Positions 25,225 to 35,684 of a stretch of 64,000 nucleotides of DNA are shown here, in pieces. Made by a program: the position numbers and the translations under genes. The stretch lies in the NCBI RefSeq assembly GCF_017168145.1, contig NZ_JADQTL010000009.1, positions 1,016,799 through 1,080,798 of the forward strand, in the 5' to 3' direction. Below the pieces are notes generated by a model. The model was not told the origin of the DNA. It did no database searches and was given only the letters and a program-made list of their open reading frames with translations. Source of the DNA: Anaerovorax sp. IOR16 (GTDB lineage: Bacteria; Bacillota; Clostridia; Peptostreptococcales; Anaerovoracaceae). Each line of letters starts with the position of its first letter. The stretch's first letter is position 1.

Positions 25225-25824
25225 CTAATCATTTTTGTAACAGAAATATGTTGTCGTCCCTAGAGTTTCATCATATATTTTCTTATATACGCCATCTCCT
25301 TGTTTGAATTCTGCTTGGAAAACTACATTATCAGGACATATTGAACCATCTTCTAATAATTTTTCAGCTAATTTTAATGATTCATCAGAAGGAATAATTT
25401 TATCAAACTTTCCATTTTTTACTGAAGCATATTGCCCTTCAGCATATACAACATCTTCAATTGTATTTGGAAATAATTCATGCTCTACTCTATTGAGAAC
25501 AACACTACCTGCAAGTAATTTATGCTCTTCTGATAACCACCAACATCCTGCTTCTGCTGTTATTGCTTTGGCTAAAATAATTTTTTCGTCTTCAGTGTAA
25601 TTATTATCGAATGATTCTTTGATACTGATTTCTTCTTTAACTTCTTCGATATTATTGGATTCCGCTTTAATATTTTCTTCATTATTAATTTTTACTTGAT
25701 TTTCTTCTATGTTTTTCTTATTGATTTTTTCTTTTTCAATATTATTATGCGTTAGTATAAATACTACTGAAACCAAAATAATTAAACTGATTAGTGCCGC
25801 CTTTTTATTGAATCTATGTCGCAT
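25225..25824 (-). CDS. SleB/CwlJ-like cell-wall hydrolase with membrane anchor
   Basis: The 199-residue protein has one membrane helix (about 8-26), a low-complexity Glu/Asn/Ile spacer (30-75) and a Hydrolase_2 domain (about 80-199): EKIILAKAITAEAGCWW with the catalytic Glu, KLLAGSVVLNRV, and VVFQAEFKQGDG. Homologues cleave cortex or septal peptidoglycan. In a sporulation-gene-interrupting element it might act in germination or lysis; this is speculation. The ATG follows AAGGAAGG. Confidence 0.85.
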   Translation of the reverse strand: MRHRFNKKAALISLIILVSVVFILTHNNIEKEKINKKNIEENQVKINNEENIKAESNNIEEVKEEISIKESFDNNYTEDEKIILAKAITAEAGCWWLSEEHKLLAGSVVLNRVEHELFPNTIEDVVYAEGQYASVKNGKFDKIIPSDESLKLAEKLLEDGSICPDNVVFQAEFKQGDGVYKKIYDETLGTTTYFCYKND

Positions 25825-25993
25825 ACGCCTTCCTTTCTTCCTCTGTTAACTTATATGTAATAACTGGTTGTTCTCTATTCTTCTTTTCGAGTTCTAACAC
25901 CCTTTTATAAGCATAATGATTACCTCGTTCTTTGCGGTGTTTTTCTCTTTCATAATATAATTCATCCTTACTTTTGATGTAAATAAAAGTCAT
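25814..25993 (-). CDS. Small basic hypothetical protein
   Basis: A 59-codon gene, very charged and probably helical (ELYYEREKHRKERGNHY, EEERKAYAT). The ATG overlaps the previous stop as ATGA (25993-25990), and the stop lies 8 bases inside the next gene, so it is tightly coupled. Length and overlaps support coding; function unknown. Confidence 0.65.
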   Translation of the reverse strand: MTFIYIKSKDELYYEREKHRKERGNHYAYKRVLELEKKNREQPVITYKLTEEERKAYAT

Positions 25994-26172
25994 CCCTTTC
26001 CGTAAATTTTATTGATTATTGTAGCAGCTTCAGTATGTGATAATCCATAATTCATATTTTTTCTATGGCATGTTTCACATTTTCTTGCTGAAATTTGATG
26101 AACACATGTATTACAATAAATGCTTGATAATTTGTTTGCTAAATAATGAATCGCTTCTGATTTCGCCATCAT
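25990..26172 (-). CDS. Small zinc-knuckle protein
   Basis: 60 residues with CNTC and CETC (C-x2-C pairs ten residues apart) followed by a helical SHTEAATIINKIYG. The four cysteines can bind one zinc. It starts MMAKSEA after GGGG. It may be a nucleic-acid or protein-interaction module; the function is unknown. Confidence 0.65.
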   Translation of the reverse strand: MMAKSEAIHYLANKLSSIYCNTCVHQISARKCETCHRKNMNYGLSHTEAATIINKIYGKG

Positions 26173-26185
26173 ATAAAATACCCCA

Positions 26186-26566
26186 CTAGCTGTAGCTTAC
26201 TTCTTTACCTATCTCTCTTAGTCTTACAAATTTTGCAAATTGCAGACTTTTTTGTTTTGTCTTTTTGTTTTTACTTTCTTCTTTATATTCAACTTCAACA
26301 ATTCTTCCAATTAGCTCATCTTTTTTATTCCAAAATTCCTCTCTAGTTTTATCATTATATTTTTCACCTAATGCTAATTTATTACCATGATAATCTACTA
26401 TTAATGAACCTAATCTCCCCTTATTTCTACCTTCTCCTTCTTTATATCCTATAATCTTTAAATCGATTGTATAAAATAATTTTACCTTTAGTATTCCACT
26501 ATGTTTCTTACATTTGTAATAGTCGTCCTTATTTACAATGCATCCCTCTTTGTCTTCTTTTACCAT
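26186..26566 (-). pseudogene. ATP-dependent DNA ligase, C-terminal part (motifs IV-V and OB domain)
   Basis: 126 residues. KEDKEGCIVNK corresponds to ligase motif IV, KVKLFYTIDLKIIGY to motif V, and the rest to the OB-fold domain. The ATG at 26566 has no Shine-Dalgarno sequence and the frame is open upstream as DRYLNKMV, so this is the second half of the gene at 26572-27498, displaced by a -1 frame change. Adding four bases at the junction would rejoin the two. Confidence 0.8.
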
Positions 26567-26571
26567 CTTAT

Positions 26572-27498
26572 TTAAATATCTATCATTGTTTGGTCTGTGC
26601 CACTGTAGAAATGTTCAACCACGGCTATATTGGCTATATTTAAATCATCTATTCTGCACCTTAATTTATTTAAAAATTCCAATCGTTTTCTATATATTTC
26701 TTTACTTTTACCGCTTTTAAATTCCGATGCTGGGAATATATCAAATACAACAAGATTCATCATTCTTTTATCTTCATTATCAGATTTTGAAATTCCATTG
26801 CCTATTCTAAAATTTTCATTGTCAGATACATTATCAACATTGTCTCTAATTAGTTCTCCATCAATAAACATATCCTCTAACTCTAAAGTTTTTATATCAT
26901 TTAAAATATGTTCTAATCCATTAAAAGGATTTCCTTGTCTACTAATTAATTTACCATTATAATAAGACGCTCTATTTCCATTTAATTTTTGTGACAAAGA
27001 GAACCATGTGCCGTCTTTTAATGGCTTTTCTTTTATAGAATATGCTCGTTGAACATCCCATGTAGGTATGAATCCTTTGCCATAAACCTTATTTACTGTT
27101 TTCGCATCAATCCCTAATTTGATTGACTTTGTTAGGATGGATTTAATGAATTCTTGCATGTCTTTATCAAAGTTTGTAAAGTACATTTCACAAACTGATA
27201 TATCAATATCTCTTCCAGTATTATTATCTTCTAAATATCTAAGAAGATTTAAGAATCCTTCTGTTTTATTTTGGTGTGAACCTAGATTAAGTAGACTCGA
27301 ATAATCAATGTTTGGGATGACACCAATGTTTTTATTAATTTTCTTTTTACTTAATCCAGTTACTATGTAAGAGTTGAGTAGGAAATAAATAACCTTCTTA
27401 AAAGTTTCATTTTCTTGCTGTTCTCTAAGAATATTTTCCTTATCTTTTCTTCCTGAAGCTTGTTGCAGCTTCATAAAAATTTGTTTTAGATTCTCCAT
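26572..27498 (-). pseudogene. ATP-dependent DNA ligase, N-terminal part (adenylation domain)
   Basis: 308 residues. The nucleotidyl-transferase motif I is LSQKLNGNRASYY (K-x-x-G, AMP-linked Lys), followed by ISRQGN (Ia), MFIDGELI (III) and MMNLVVFDIFP (IIIa). The frame ends at HFYSGTDQTMIDI, just before motif IV, which is in the next frame. Together they make a normal phage ligase of about 435 residues that seals nicks in replicated DNA. If not repaired or frameshifted the protein would be inactive. The start overlaps the helicase stop (TAATG). Confidence 0.85.
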
Positions 27499-29756
27499 TA
27501 ACTCTCCTTTACTCCGTTTTTTAAAAGCGTCTCAAGCATTGTGTTTCTATCAAAATTTTCTTTCTTTTTTAGTGCAGTATTAATAGTTTTGATATCGCCT
27601 AAATGAAAACATTTTTCTGTCGCTCTACTTGCACCAACATATAATAAATTGGAATTAAGCATGTATGTGTGAGCCTTTGGCGTTACTAATATAACTACTT
27701 TAAATTGTCCCCCTTGTGATTTATGGGTTGAAATAGAATATGCTAATCGAATATTTGACAAATTATTTTTCTTGCAATAAATTAATACGTTATCGTAATC
27801 TATTACAATTGCATTTTTTTCAATTTTAATTATTTTACCGATTTCACCATTAGCGATAAATGTAGTATCGTCTTCATTAATAAATTCTTGATTATATTTA
27901 ATTGCCTTATAATCATTATTAATATTTATTACAATATCATTTATTCTAAATTCTGTTTCACCGAATTTAATATATGATTCAGGATTTTTATTAACTGCAT
28001 TTTGCGTTGATTTATTAATCTTCACTGTCCCATATTCGCCCTTGTTATAGCATGATAATACTGCAATTTCGTCTAGTTTATATCCTTGTGATAATATTTT
28101 TTTATAAACACTAACGGTATAATCTACAATTTTATCTTGTGTAATTGGCATAAATGCATATGATTTATCTTTCCCGAATACCTGTAGCCCTTTTTTGTTC
28201 TTATCAAGATATTCTTTTTGCATTCGTATATCCGTAGCAACTGTCATTAACCCACCTTCGCCGTATCTGAATATTTTATCAAGAGTAACAGTAGGTATTA
28301 AATTGCAATGTAATAAATCATATAATACGTTCCCTGCACCAACTGAAGGTATTTGTGCATCGTCACCGATTATCAGTAATTTTGTTCTTGAAAAATCAAT
28401 CGCTTCTAATAATCTTTTAAACAAGAAAACATCTATCATTGAAGACTCGTCTACTATTACAACATCGTATGGTAATGGATTATCTTCATTATAAAACCAA
28501 TTTGATGGTGGCATATATCCCAATCCCCTATGAATTGTGCTTGCATGTCTTTTGGCGTATCCAGCCAAGACTTTGGACGCCCTTCCTGTCGGTGCTAATA
28601 ATAGAAGGCTTTTATTATAATCTTTTAACATATTAATTAATGCTTTACTTGATGAAGATTTGCCACTACCGCCAAATCCATTTAAGATTACAATATTATA
28701 ATTACAAATATATTCTGATGTTTTACATTGATTTTCTGTAAGTTCAAAATCGTCTAATTTATTGTATTTCTTGTAATCACAATTCCATTGAGTATTTATA
28801 CTCAACCCTTTTAGTATTTTTTCAGCTATATATTTTTCTGTTTCATATGTATCAAGTTTACAAACCCTTAATGTGTTTATATCAAAATATATATTATTAT
28901 TTTTTGATTTTATAATAGACAGAAAATGATGTATTGCATCCTTAGTAAGTATTTCACATTCATTTTTTAATTCTTTTATATTTATAAATGTATTTCCATT
29001 ATTTTCATTTTCGTCTAATATATAATCTACACAGGCTTTCATTCTTTGATAAGATGTTTTTAAATCAAAATTAAAGTATAATATTGGTTTTTTGCCTTGT
29101 TTAATATTTTTTTTAGATTCTTTATCAATTCGTAATAATAATTCATCGGCTGTTTTAAATCCTATTCTGCTTAATCCACATAAGCAATCGTAAGGCTTAT
29201 CTCTAATTACTTCTCTTACTTTTTCAATAGATGGATATTTTTCATAAAGTTTCTTTAAGATTGAAATGCTAAATAGTCCTTGAAATTCTTCAACTAAATC
29301 GGCTAATTTGAAATTTTCTATTACCTTATTTTTTATAACATTAAACGTGTATTCTTTTATTCCTTTTGTTTTTGACAAATCGATATCATTTAATTTATCC
29401 TTTATAATTCTGTCTACGATATCAGGATACACACTTAACAATGTGTTGGCTTGATTTACAGTTAAAATTTCATATAAAAAATTTCTTTGTGCAGAAAGTG
29501 TGGTTGGTTTTTCTCTTTTTATATTGATTGCCTTATATCCAATTCCATTATTATCAGCTACTTCTAAACCTTTTACTAAATATTCAACACCTAAATTAAG
29601 CTCTTGAATATTCCCTTTGATTGTGGCTGTTCCATATTTTGTAATTTTTACATCTGGATATTCAAGAGAATTTACTAAAACACCATATATTTTAAAATCA
29701 TCGCTAGAATATACGCACCTATCAATAGTACATTTGAATTCTAATATTTTATCCAT
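27498..29756 (-). CDS. RecD2/TraA-like superfamily 1 DNA helicase
   Basis: The 752-residue protein has an N-terminal OB/HhH region, Walker A NGFGGSGKSSSSKAL near residue 365, Walker B DVVIVDESSMID near 440, GDDAQIPSVGAGN (motif III) and a C-terminal UvrD-type motif STHKSQGGQFKVVIL...VGASRATEK. It is a 5'-3' ATP-dependent helicase for replication or repair of element DNA. The ATG follows AGGTGGTGATAAA. It lies between the polymerase and ligase genes of the replication block. Confidence 0.9.
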   Translation of the reverse strand: MDKILEFKCTIDRCVYSSDDFKIYGVLVNSLEYPDVKITKYGTATIKGNIQELNLGVEYLVKGLEVADNNGIGYKAINIKREKPTTLSAQRNFLYEILTVNQANTLLSVYPDIVDRIIKDKLNDIDLSKTKGIKEYTFNVIKNKVIENFKLADLVEEFQGLFSISILKKLYEKYPSIEKVREVIRDKPYDCLCGLSRIGFKTADELLLRIDKESKKNIKQGKKPILYFNFDLKTSYQRMKACVDYILDENENNGNTFINIKELKNECEILTKDAIHHFLSIIKSKNNNIYFDINTLRVCKLDTYETEKYIAEKILKGLSINTQWNCDYKKYNKLDDFELTENQCKTSEYICNYNIVILNGFGGSGKSSSSKALINMLKDYNKSLLLLAPTGRASKVLAGYAKRHASTIHRGLGYMPPSNWFYNEDNPLPYDVVIVDESSMIDVFLFKRLLEAIDFSRTKLLIIGDDAQIPSVGAGNVLYDLLHCNLIPTVTLDKIFRYGEGGLMTVATDIRMQKEYLDKNKKGLQVFGKDKSYAFMPITQDKIVDYTVSVYKKILSQGYKLDEIAVLSCYNKGEYGTVKINKSTQNAVNKNPESYIKFGETEFRINDIVININNDYKAIKYNQEFINEDDTTFIANGEIGKIIKIEKNAIVIDYDNVLIYCKKNNLSNIRLAYSISTHKSQGGQFKVVILVTPKAHTYMLNSNLLYVGASRATEKCFHLGDIKTINTALKKKENFDRNTMLETLLKNGVKES

Positions 29757-29768
29757 TTTATCACCACC

Positions 29769-32700
29769 TTAATAAACCTCCCATAATGCCACAATCTGTT
29801 CTATTTCGTTTGTTTTAGTCCACTTGCCATTTATCATTTTCATCTTATTTTTTTCTTTAAATTCTTTTATATTGATTACATTTCCATCTTTAAAAGGATT
29901 TTCAATAAATCTTTTACCTTGTGTAATCTTAGTTTTTAAAGTTTCACCTATTCTTAAATTATACAATGTTAAATACGGCTTACTTTTATCTTTGTAGAAC
30001 TTTGTTTCAACTACATAATACATATCTTTAGGTGCTTTCGGATTAATGTATATAATGTACTCCAAATAATTGATTTCATACTTAATTTGCTCTTTAATTG
30101 ATAGTGGCTTGTTTTCGATATCTTTACATAATTCATTAATCAATCCCATATTATCAATTTCTTTATATAAAGCTTTGGTTTCTTTATTTGAATACCTACC
30201 AATAACATCTTCACTTAGATTTAATTTATCAAGTTTTGATTTATTAATTTGTCTACAGTGTCTAAAATCATCATATATACCGATAATATTTAATAGGTAT
30301 TTATTTTTACCAAATACACTGAAGAAATTTAATATAGTTAAAATCTTCAACTGTCTTGCATCAACCGATGTTTTACTATGAATATCATCTAATAATTCAA
30401 TAAATGATTTATATGTATTATTATTTGCTAAATCCAATAATTCATTTGCTATTATAGCATTACAATATTTAATAGAACGAATTCCTTTATATATAGTATT
30501 ATTATCTTTATCAATTGTATAATCAGATAAAGATTTTCCGAATTGTATCGGTTTTATTTTTATATTATATTGTTTTGCTAATTCAATGCCGTTATTTGTA
30601 TCCTCTTTATTTTCTGCTCTGTTTAGATATGCTGCTATAAATTCAATTGGGTAATACGTTCTTAATGCCACACATTCATACCCGTTCATTGAATATGCTG
30701 TAGAATGGTTATATCCAAATTGATACTCACTAGAATCGCTAATTATTTGAACAAATTGTTTGGCTTCTTCTTCCGCAATATTTCTTTCTTTTGGTGAATG
30801 GTTACAATAACCTTTTAATATTTTAGGTAATTGCTCTTTTAAACCATCCATATCTTTTTTTCCTATACAGTTATGAACAATTAAATTATTAGCTATGTAG
30901 TTATGATTATTTTTAACTTCTATATCAAAAACATTATTTTCACCTAAAAACTTAATCGATTTAACTCTAACTGGTAAGTATTCTGCAAATAACAACCTAT
31001 ATGTATATGGGCAATATAAATGTTGAATTATATTTTTAGCCTTAATATCACTAATTCCAAACTCATTTTTATGGACTTCTAAATCAGATGTATTATACCT
31101 ATCTCCAATTTTATATCCAACTGAACGTAAACTCGTATTTGTTTTTTTACTCATACTTAAAATTTCTTTTTTACATTCATTAGGTAACAAATAATTAAAC
31201 TTAGATAAATTATTTTTAGCATTATTAATTATAGTTGAAAATTCATTATATTTTTTTCCAATTATATATGGTAAAATTTTATTCTGAAAATTCATCAGGG
31301 AATTTACCTGCCTAATATATAGTCTATATGAATAATAATTATAATCCGAAATAAATTGTTTATCTATGTATGAATAAATATTATGTTTCAATAACAATGA
31401 TTTAATTTGTAATGCCAACATTTCACTTGTAGTATAATATTCAATCATAGATTGCGAAAAATTATATCCTCCGTCAGTATTAAATAATCCAGCAAGTAAA
31501 TTTGATAATTTACTTCCTTTTGGATATAACATAATTTCATCTGGTAAATGTTTGTTGTCTGCCTTTTGTCTCAAATTATATTTATCTAATAAGTTAATAA
31601 CTGATTTTTTATAGTTGTCACTTTTTATATAAATACTATAAATAAAGTCTACATCTACTCCGTTTTGTGTATTCGTATAAAATTTACATAAGTTTTTATT
31701 ACGTAATCTTTTGTTTACACAGTCTTTAAATTTATTAATTAAAATCAATTCTGAATTAGTAAAATGTAAATTACTATCTTTGCCTATAGTTCCATCACCC
31801 ATCAACATACCAATCAAAAACATATCTGTTTCACTAAGTCTATTAGACGGCTTTAAATTGTCCGTCTGAGGATTAATAGATTTAGGTGTCATAATAAAAT
31901 CATTTGTAGTAAGTTCTTTAATTTGAACCCACCCTCTTTGTGTCAACATTTTATGATTATCGGTTGCATTTATAATATATCCATGTTGTGTTTCTACGCT
32001 ATAAGTCTGTTTAAAACCATTATTGAATACATTCACAACAGATTGTGGTTCTGATATATTATTTTGATTATAACTTTGAACTATATCTCCTACCTTAATA
32101 TCTTTAATTTTTTTATAATCCCCGTTACCCATCATTATTAAAGTATTCTCATCTACACATCTTCTCGTAGTATCAGCAGACGAACCACTAAAATCACATA
32201 TATCAGTCAAAAATTTAATTGTGTCTTCTTGGAATATCAAAAATCCTCTATTATCTTTTAATAATTCATCAATTTCCTTAGACGGATTGTTATTAAACTC
32301 CCCAGCAATTAATCTATCTCTATATGATTTTCCAGATGGTCGTAATGCTGCATTTACCATCGACATATGATTAATTGTTGTAGGCTTAAAATCTTTAAGT
32401 AACGAAAATGCATAATCCCCTTCAAATTGAAATACTCCTTGTTGCGATGTAATCATGTTATTCCAAATATTTCTATCGTTCCAATTTACATCATAAGATT
32501 TTGGATATGGTATGCCAGCATATTTACATGCATCTTTAATTATGCCTACAGTTTTCAATCCTAAAATATCAAATTTAACATAGTTTAAGGAATCAACTGA
32601 TTTCATAGCACATGTTGACACAGGAGTATTTAAATCTCCGTCCCTATAAAACAAACCTATATTATCAGCTAAAGTTACTGGTGAACCAATAATACCACTA

Positions 32701-34490
32701 GGATGAACCCCTTTTGCCACAATAGTCCCTTTTAATCCATCTAAATAATAAAATAAATCTTGATTTTCTTTAATTAAATTATCGTATTCATGTTTTAGTT
32801 TATCTGCTTTATTTTTAATATTTTGTTGGTTAATTCTTGATATATATATATTATGATTATCAAAAGTAATTGTAGACGAGTCTAATATTTTATCCTCTAT
32901 TAAATCTTCAATATTTACTTCTTCTTGAATAATTTTTCCATAAGATAAATATAACTCTTCGAATTTATTTTTAATCTCTTTTACCTTATCTAAATCTTTA
33001 TACCCAAGACCACCAGCCAATACATCTATACAGCCCCTATCTTGCAATGTACTAAACGCAGCTATGTATGCTGTTTTTTGTGGAGTAAATCTATCTATAA
33101 TATATTTGTAGACTTTTTCTCTATCTTCGGATGCAAAATCAATATCTATATCGCCAAGACTAACTCTATCTTCATTACAAAATCTTGAAAATACGGTATT
33201 CCATAACAAAGGGTCAACATCTGTTATGTTTGTAATATAGGCAATTGTACTACCACATACGCTACCTCTACCTGTTCCTCGTGGGATGTCATTTTCTTCA
33301 CACCAATTTACTAATTCAGACATAAACATCATAAAGCTTTCCATACCCAATTTACACATAACTTTAAACTCTTCTGCAATTTTCAAATAATATTTTTTTA
33401 TAGATTCTGAATCTGGTGTTTTTAATGCAGTTTTGTATACATCTTCACTTATCGGATTTTCATCTATTGGTAATCCACTCTTTAAATAATTTTCATAAGT
33501 TAAAATGATTTTACTTGATAGATTTAATGCACCAGATTTGCGTTTTTTATTGAATTCAGTACAAATTAATTCTTTCCATTGTTCTCTAACATTATCACCA
33601 TATAATGTTGGATATTTAAATGATTTATCTAATTCAAATTCTTCAACCATATTTGCTAGAATATTTGTATTTTCTATCGCTTCTAAATAGATTTTTTCAT
33701 CCAATGCGTTTTGTATTTTAAACGCTTCAACTAATTCATCATATGTCTTCCACGTTAAATCAAATTCATCTTCTTCACCATAAAAATTATCTTTGTAAAT
33801 CTGATATATTTTTCTACATTCTGCTTTGTATTGACTTGAAGAATGCGTATCAGTCCCAGCTATCAATGGAATATTTTTCTCTTTTGATATTTTAAAAAGA
33901 TATTTATTATATTCAATTTGTGATTTATAATTATGATATTGAACCTCAAGAAAACATCTATGACGATTTTTATGCAACCAATTAATTAGTTTATCTAATG
34001 CAAATCTAAATTCTTCATCATTGTTTATATTCCATCTGTTTAAAGGCGAAGCCAAGCAAGCAGTAGTCACAATTATATTATCACTTGTGTTCATAAGTTC
34101 CTCTAGTGATATACGTGGATTATAATACATATGTCTATCACTATTATCTTCCATTACCCCTTTAGAACTTGCTATTGATATTAGATTATTAAGTTCTAAA
34201 ACTCCATTAAAATTTTTTGCATATAATCCAATATGACTACCTCTATCATCGTCTTCCAATCTTCTGCATAAATACAATTCAATTCCGTGTATGTATTTAA
34301 TTCCAGCTTTATCACAATCTTGCTTCTTTTTAATCCAATCATATATTCCACCATGATTTGAGAATGCTATGGCTTTCATCCCTTGTTTTTTAGCAAGTTT
34401 TATATATTCTTTATATTTTGTGCATGAATCCGCATATCCATTACAATTACTTGTATCATCATGGCAATGATGAACCGTGTAATATTTTAT
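29769..34490 (-). CDS. dnaE: DNA polymerase III alpha subunit (DnaE type) with intein, probable AUA start
   Basis: The replicative polymerase of the element. Residues follow the order PHP domain (VHHCHDD, HGGIYDWIKKK), catalytic palm GRGSVCGS and GDIDIDF (two metal-binding Asp), and KFDILGLKT (third Asp), then RRC/IGKKDMDGLKEQ. A 430-residue intein separates RR and CIGKK. Without it the polymerase is about 1,143 residues, normal for DnaE. The longer frame starts at GTG inside AGGTGGTGA; ATA 34490-34488 lies eight bases after AGGTGG. A possible tau/beta partner is not in the window. Confidence 0.92.
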   Translation of the reverse strand: MKYYTVHHCHDDTSNCNGYADSCTKYKEYIKLAKKQGMKAIAFSNHGGIYDWIKKKQDCDKAGIKYIHGIELYLCRRLEDDDRGSHIGLYAKNFNGVLELNNLISIASSKGVMEDNSDRHMYYNPRISLEELMNTSDNIIVTTACLASPLNRWNINNDEEFRFALDKLINWLHKNRHRCFLEVQYHNYKSQIEYNKYLFKISKEKNIPLIAGTDTHSSSQYKAECRKIYQIYKDNFYGEEDEFDLTWKTYDELVEAFKIQNALDEKIYLEAIENTNILANMVEEFELDKSFKYPTLYGDNVREQWKELICTEFNKKRKSGALNLSSKIILTYENYLKSGLPIDENPISEDVYKTALKTPDSESIKKYYLKIAEEFKVMCKLGMESFMMFMSELVNWCEENDIPRGTGRGSVCGSTIAYITNITDVDPLLWNTVFSRFCNEDRVSLGDIDIDFASEDREKVYKYIIDRFTPQKTAYIAAFSTLQDRGCIDVLAGGLGYKDLDKVKEIKNKFEELYLSYGKIIQEEVNIEDLIEDKILDSSTITFDNHNIYISRINQQNIKNKADKLKHEYDNLIKENQDLFYYLDGLKGTIVAKGVHPSGIIGSPVTLADNIGLFYRDGDLNTPVSTCAMKSVDSLNYVKFDILGLKTVGIIKDACKYAGIPYPKSYDVNWNDRNIWNNMITSQQGVFQFEGDYAFSLLKDFKPTTINHMSMVNAALRPSGKSYRDRLIAGEFNNNPSKEIDELLKDNRGFLIFQEDTIKFLTDICDFSGSSADTTRRCVDENTLIMMGNGDYKKIKDIKVGDIVQSYNQNNISEPQSVVNVFNNGFKQTYSVETQHGYIINATDNHKMLTQRGWVQIKELTTNDFIMTPKSINPQTDNLKPSNRLSETDMFLIGMLMGDGTIGKDSNLHFTNSELILINKFKDCVNKRLRNKNLCKFYTNTQNGVDVDFIYSIYIKSDNYKKSVINLLDKYNLRQKADNKHLPDEIMLYPKGSKLSNLLAGLFNTDGGYNFSQSMIEYYTTSEMLALQIKSLLLKHNIYSYIDKQFISDYNYYSYRLYIRQVNSLMNFQNKILPYIIGKKYNEFSTIINNAKNNLSKFNYLLPNECKKEILSMSKKTNTSLRSVGYKIGDRYNTSDLEVHKNEFGISDIKAKNIIQHLYCPYTYRLLFAEYLPVRVKSIKFLGENNVFDIEVKNNHNYIANNLIVHNCIGKKDMDGLKEQLPKILKGYCNHSPKERNIAEEEAKQFVQIISDSSEYQFGYNHSTAYSMNGYECVALRTYYPIEFIAAYLNRAENKEDTNNGIELAKQYNIKIKPIQFGKSLSDYTIDKDNNTIYKGIRSIKYCNAIIANELLDLANNNTYKSFIELLDDIHSKTSVDARQLKILTILNFFSVFGKNKYLLNIIGIYDDFRHCRQINKSKLDKLNLSEDVIGRYSNKETKALYKEIDNMGLINELCKDIENKPLSIKEQIKYEINYLEYIIYINPKAPKDMYYVVETKFYKDKSKPYLTLYNLRIGETLKTKITQGKRFIENPFKDGNVINIKEFKEKNKMKMINGKWTKTNEIEQIVALWEVY
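30870..32159 (-). mobile_element. LAGLIDADG intein in the DnaE polymerase
   Basis: The segment of 430 codons begins with Cys-Val-Asp-Glu-Asn-Thr-Leu and ends with IVHN followed by the +1 Cys of the extein. Splicing blocks are visible: block A at the start, block B TDNHKML, the endonuclease motifs LIGMLMGDGTIG and LLAGLFNTDGGYN, block F VFDIEVKNNHNYIANN and block G IVHN|C. It removes itself post-translationally and may home into intein-free copies. The insertion site is the conserved RR|(A/C)(M/I)GKK loop of DnaE. Confidence 0.95.
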
Positions 34491-34505
34491 ATTAATCACC
34501 ACCTA

Positions 34506-35684
34506 TTATAAATCATTTAGGAATTCCAATAAATCATTTTCATTATTATTATCTTCTGTATCTTTTTGAATTTCGTCATCTACGAATAATTCTTTTTCTT
34601 TTAAATAAGCATCATATGGTTTATGTAGTTTCCTACTGTATCCACATAAGGTACTTAAATAAAATTCATTTTCTTGTGTTACTTCCTGCCAAAATATATT
34701 TTCGTCTTTGGTTTTTTCATACTCTTTAGTTTTTTCTTCTATTTCCTTAATAGTAGATGTAAATTCATCTTTTAATTCATTTATTCTTTCTTCTGATAAA
34801 GAAACTTCCACATAACAATCTGATATCACAAACTTATCTTTTATTTCTTCTGGTAGTGAAGAAATGTCATTTTTTAATACAATATTTTCTATATGTTTTT
34901 CAATTTCATTTTCTTCATAACCTTCTTTTTTTAACCACATCTTTACAGTATTAATTAAACTTTCGCCTAGAATATGACGCTCAATTTGTCTTTCTTTCCA
35001 TTTACCATTGGCTTGCAGATATTTCACAGAAACATATTTAAGGAAATTCCATCTACAAATAATATCTTCCAGTGGAATTTTCAATGCCTGCCTAATACCT
35101 TCAGCATATATTACTAATTGACCACATTCTTTTTCTACTTTTTTACCTTTATAAATTGTAGATGTTTTCCAATCTGTTATGACTACCTTGTTTTTTTCAT
35201 TCCCGTTATTATCTTTGTATTTTTCAATATGTAAAAAATCAATATATCCTTGTAATATTATTCCATTTATATTAATTACAATGAAGTGTTCAATTTTATT
35301 TTTAAAAGGGATAATTTGATGATTTTCAAAAAAATGCCGTAAACAATTTTTGTATTTATTTGCAATCTTTTCATTTTTTTCATTATCATTTCTATTGTAT
35401 TTTAATTCTGCTAAATTCATAGTGAGTAAATAATCTTCGTATTGTGATAACATATCTTTATATTCTATTTTTTTATTATAGAAATCTTCAATAATTTGAT
35501 GTGTATATCCACCAGAAACAGCGTATATACCATTTGTTCTATCTTCTTTTAAATGGAGTATATATTTTAAAAAATATTCATATGTATCTGTTTTATATGT
35601 ATTGTATTTACTCCAAGACCATAATGTATTTACTCCAAACTTCTTTTTAATCTTTTCTAATTCTTCTTTTGTTTTTCTTGCCAA
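34506..35684 (-). CDS. PD-(D/E)XK (RecB-type) nuclease
   Basis: The 392-residue protein carries a RecB-family nuclease core: GYIDFLHI (Asp), VVITDWKTST (D-x-K) and GQLVIYAEGIRQ (Q-x-x-x-Y), the order of PDDEXK_1 enzymes. The C-terminus is acidic (EDNNNENDLLEFLNDL). Likely a DNA-processing nuclease of the replication block. The TTG start overlaps the primase gene by 28 bases and lies eleven bases after AGAGGAAG. Confidence 0.8.
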   Translation of the reverse strand: MARKTKEELEKIKKKFGVNTLWSWSKYNTYKTDTYEYFLKYILHLKEDRTNGIYAVSGGYTHQIIEDFYNKKIEYKDMLSQYEDYLLTMNLAELKYNRNDNEKNEKIANKYKNCLRHFFENHQIIPFKNKIEHFIVININGIILQGYIDFLHIEKYKDNNGNEKNKVVITDWKTSTIYKGKKVEKECGQLVIYAEGIRQALKIPLEDIICRWNFLKYVSVKYLQANGKWKERQIERHILGESLINTVKMWLKKEGYEENEIEKHIENIVLKNDISSLPEEIKDKFVISDCYVEVSLSEERINELKDEFTSTIKEIEEKTKEYEKTKDENIFWQEVTQENEFYLSTLCGYSRKLHKPYDAYLKEKELFVDDEIQKDTEDNNNENDLLEFLNDL

